A program made the position numbers and the translations under genes. The notes beneath the pieces were generated by a model. It had not been told where the DNA came from. It saw only the letters and a program-made list of their open reading frames with translations, and did no database searches. Positions 61,709 to 64,000 of a DNA stretch of 64,000 bases are shown here, piece after piece (positions within the stretch are counted from its first letter, which is position 1; each line of letters opens with the position of its first letter). This DNA comes from Dyadobacter subterraneus (GTDB taxonomy: Bacteria > Bacteroidota > Bacteroidia > Cytophagales > Spirosomataceae). The stretch is taken from positions 3,822,501 through 3,886,500 of the forward strand of contig NZ_JACYGY010000001.1 in assembly GCF_015221875.1 (NCBI RefSeq). Reading direction: 5' to 3'.

Positions 61709-64000
61709 TTATTTATAAAGCTCGTTAAACAAAAGCTTGAAAGTGCTGTGCGATTGAGCTCTGAAAATAATCTCTGGACCAAAAGCATAAAGTTTGCCTT
61801 TACCAACTTTGGCTTCAAAAGAAACCACGCCGCCGTCCAGATATGAGATTCCCCATGCCCATCCACTGCGAAGTGCCTTTTTACCGGAAACCCAGGCTAG
61901 CGGATTCACGCCTTTCAATGCTGCATCCGGATCCAGTTTGAAAACCGGGCTGCTGCTGAAAACCATATCCGCAGTTGAAGCCATACCCCAGTTTGCCTTA
62001 TTTGTTGTATCAACGGCAACCTGTAAAATACTTCCCGGAATGTAATATTTATCACCCGGGAGTGGTTTTTCTTCACCTTTATTCATTTCAACCAAGGCGT
62101 TGTGAACAGGAAGTTTCAAATGGTAAGCTAATGCGGTGCTGCTTCCCACGGTTACCACAGAACCGCCATCTTCCATAAATTTCTTTAAGGCAGGAATTGA
62201 TTTTTCTGGTGTCAGATACCCAAGCCATGGTCTGAATTCTGCCGGGATTTCCGAAGCTTTCGGATCTCTTGATCTTTTCGCCAGATCCGCAGATTTAGCC
62301 GTTATCGCAGGAATACCGGCCCCCATAAACAGGATTACATCATATTTGGAATGAAGGTCTGTTGAATCGATATCTTTTGGATAGATGACTGTAAAAGCAA
62401 AATTATTTTGTTCCAAAAGCCAGCGTACCCAACCTGATGGCATAGAACCTCCATATTGATCAAAAAGCGCAATTCTTGAAGCTGAGATCGGAACTGTTTT
62501 TACGGCTTTAGCCGATGCTGTCACCTTAATTCCGTAATCCGTCGCCGCTTTTTCAAGCAAAGCCTTTCCTTTCGCTCCTACCAAAAATGAACCTGCCGGT
62601 GTTGAACCTGATGTTTCGGTAATTCTCGATACGGGCACTTTCGCTTTCAGCAAATTATTAACTGTTGTAAAAGCATCATTATTCTGACTGCTTAAAATGT
62701 AACCGCCTTTCGCATCCGGCAGTTTGTCAGCCTTTGGTTTTTGCAGCTCGCCGTAAGGAATTGCGGTAAATGGACCATCAAATCCGTTCAAAATCCTGTC
62801 AAATTTAACGCCCATCTGGTACGCGGGTGTCCAGCCTGCAACGTCATATGGTTTCAAAGGAGGTCCGCCTGGATACTGGAAATCATTCGGATGATCCTGA
62901 GGTTCAAACATATCCAGTACGTGCGGACGAAAAGCCTGATTTGTTTTTACGATGTAAGAACCAGCCGGATAATTTTTCCCTTCAACCGTGAAATCTGCCG
63001 TTGCAATATGTACCTGGATTCCGGATTTAATTAATGAATTCAGGAATTTAACAGCCGTTGGGAAATCCGGTTGTTTGGTAGAAATGATATAACCGCGTGG
63101 ATCTCTCAGTGCCGGATCTTTATAAACGGCATCAAAAAACTTAACCGGAACACCAGGCCCCGGACCGTATTCATCACTTCTTGCCGCCAGGAGCGAATCC
63201 CTTTTTGCAGCCGCTGTATCTTTTTTAACAACTTTTTTGTCTGCCTCATAGGCGGAAGTTACTGATGCCGAAAACTTAGGAAGCATAGTCCAGTGATCCG
63301 AGTTTCCACGGTCAATGGCATTTTTTCCCATTTTGTAAATATTGTAAAGCAACTCATCGCCCGTTCTTCTTGCAAAATCAAAAACCGCATAATTAAGTGA
63401 CACAGAATAATCGATGGATTGTCTGAATTTCCAATCCTGCGGAGTTACCGGGAAAGGTGTTGAATTATCCGGGATCAGTCTTTCTGGTACCAGGGGAATT
63501 TTTGAAGGTGTGGGACCGCCAATAATTTCAGTCAAAATCCCGATTTGATTGTGAAAATAAGGTGCAGTCCGAAGTCCACCGTTCCACCAGGTTGAGTAGT
63601 TGGAACCGGATAAACGCGTATAACCTGGTTTGTCTTCAAGATTCAGCCGGTTGATCATTGCAGCCGCAACAGCGTCCAGGCCGGTAATAATCATCGGATC
63701 GAACACATGGTTGAACGGATCACGGTAAGGTGGCCCTGCCAAAACACTGCCGTCCGGTCCGGTTTGATGGTGATTGTAAATAATCTGAGGCATCCATTCA
63801 ATATACTGCTGACGCGAAATATTGATGGTTTCCTTCATATTATTCATGTAGAAATCCCTGTTGTTGTCGTGCCCAACGTATTTTTGATAAAGCCTTGGAA
63901 TTTTCATATTCCGCTTTTTCTCATCGGCATCCTTCATATACCAGTTTGACACAAGTTCCTGTCCATCAGGGTTTACCTGTGAAAGAAGGATAATTACGTT
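61709..64000 (-). CDS. M14-family zinc carboxypeptidase, 5' end beyond window
   Basis: Open to the last base: reading back from 64000 gives NVIILLSQVNPDGQEL in frame, so the start is outside and about 763 residues are visible. M14 motifs are NPDG near the visible start, NNRDFYMNN and IIYNHHQTG (third zinc His), with a Glu in ILTEIIGG at a plausible catalytic position. The first HxxE motif must lie outside the window. The C-terminal half has a class I amidotransferase-like segment (ALFDQYGGSMPSGWVRWLLEQ, DVILFMGAGIPA) without its cysteine. Probably exported and peptide-cleaving. Followed by TldE after 52 bases. Confidence 0.92.
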   Translation of the reverse strand, partial: NVIILLSQVNPDGQELVSNWYMKDADEKKRNMKIPRLYQKYVGHDNNRDFYMNNMKETINISRQQYIEWMPQIIYNHHQTGPDGSVLAGPPYRDPFNHVFDPMIITGLDAVAAAMINRLNLEDKPGYTRLSGSNYSTWWNGGLRTAPYFHNQIGILTEIIGGPTPSKIPLVPERLIPDNSTPFPVTPQDWKFRQSIDYSVSLNYAVFDFARRTGDELLYNIYKMGKNAIDRGNSDHWTMLPKFSASVTSAYEADKKVVKKDTAAAKRDSLLAARSDEYGPGPGVPVKFFDAVYKDPALRDPRGYIISTKQPDFPTAVKFLNSLIKSGIQVHIATADFTVEGKNYPAGSYIVKTNQAFRPHVLDMFEPQDHPNDFQYPGGPPLKPYDVAGWTPAYQMGVKFDRILNGFDGPFTAIPYGELQKPKADKLPDAKGGYILSSQNNDAFTTVNNLLKAKVPVSRITETSGSTPAGSFLVGAKGKALLEKAATDYGIKVTASAKAVKTVPISASRIALFDQYGGSMPSGWVRWLLEQNNFAFTVIYPKDIDSTDLHSKYDVILFMGAGIPAITAKSADLAKRSRDPKASEIPAEFRPWLGYLTPEKSIPALKKFMEDGGSVVTVGSSTALAYHLKLPVHNALVEMNKGEEKPLPGDKYYIPGSILQVAVDTTNKANWGMASTADMVFSSSPVFKLDPDAALKGVNPLAWVSGKKALRSGWAWGISYLDGGVVSFEAKVGKGKLYAFGPEIIFRAQSHSTFKLLFNELYK

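Overview
The window looks like a chromosomal segment of a Bacteroidota bacterium, most probably a cytophagal/Spirosomaceae member such as Dyadobacter. That placement is an inference from gene content and style; no database was searched. The reasons are about a dozen exact TANNTTTG promoter -7 boxes at sensible distances from genes, the near absence of Shine-Dalgarno sequences, moderate GC with very AT-rich gaps, and family content: PorT-like barrels, a TonB receptor with a carboxypeptidase-like N-terminal domain, DUF1080 proteins, an M56 peptidase carrying a TonB C-terminal domain, and TlpA-type lipoproteins. No rRNA, tRNA, CRISPR array, insertion sequence or prophage was seen.

Layout. 1-7.6 kb (minus strand): a metallophosphoesterase lipoprotein cut by the window edge, an SdiA-regulated-type propeller lipoprotein, polyphosphate kinase ppk1, an HD-phosphohydrolase fused to a Pycsar-effector (PycTM) membrane domain, and a YceI protein. 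7.9-9.6 kb: a YfbU-family gene, an AT-rich gap with a candidate two-hairpin small RNA, and a 59-residue membrane protein. 9.8-12 kb: a DUF3325-DUF3649-PepSY membrane operon of the ferric-siderophore reduction type. 12-23 kb: a MATE exporter, four short-chain dehydrogenase-like genes, an aldo/keto reductase, TetR, IclR and AraC regulators, a DUF1080/VOC pair and a DUF4269 protein, resembling a scattered redox/detoxification and carbohydrate neighbourhood. 23-34 kb: a cytoplasmic alpha-amylase, a histidine kinase with an ethylene-receptor-like copper-binding membrane domain and its response regulator, a Tat-type PLP enzyme, a porin-like barrel, a second cupin-AraC regulator facing a PhyH dioxygenase, and a GH15 enzyme. 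34-45 kb: TonB siderophore receptor, DUF4198, a membrane histidine kinase, MFS and AI-2E transporters, a second PepSY protein, a Nudix-derived regulator, a lone acyl carrier protein and a small secreted protein. 45-57 kb: an AHSA1 protein, a TlpA lipoprotein, DUF1080, CAP-domain protein, barrel, GT39 transferase, lone LytTR regulator, two exported proteins, and a BlaI/M56 pair with a clear operator. 57-64 kb: a deletion-scar pseudogene, a small sulfite-oxidase-fold protein, a nested palindromic repeat, the TldD/TldE protease pair and a truncated M14 carboxypeptidase.

The items most worth attention are the HD-PycTM fusion beside ppk1 with no cyclase in view, the ethylene-receptor-like sensor kinase, the 9.0 kb small-RNA candidate, a terminator-shaped hairpin lying inside the start region of a lipoprotein gene (53.9 kb), an Asn replacing the first zinc His of the M56 peptidase, a 35-bp BlaI-type operator, and a pseudogene that joins a TonB-receptor start to a cytochrome-peroxidase tail.
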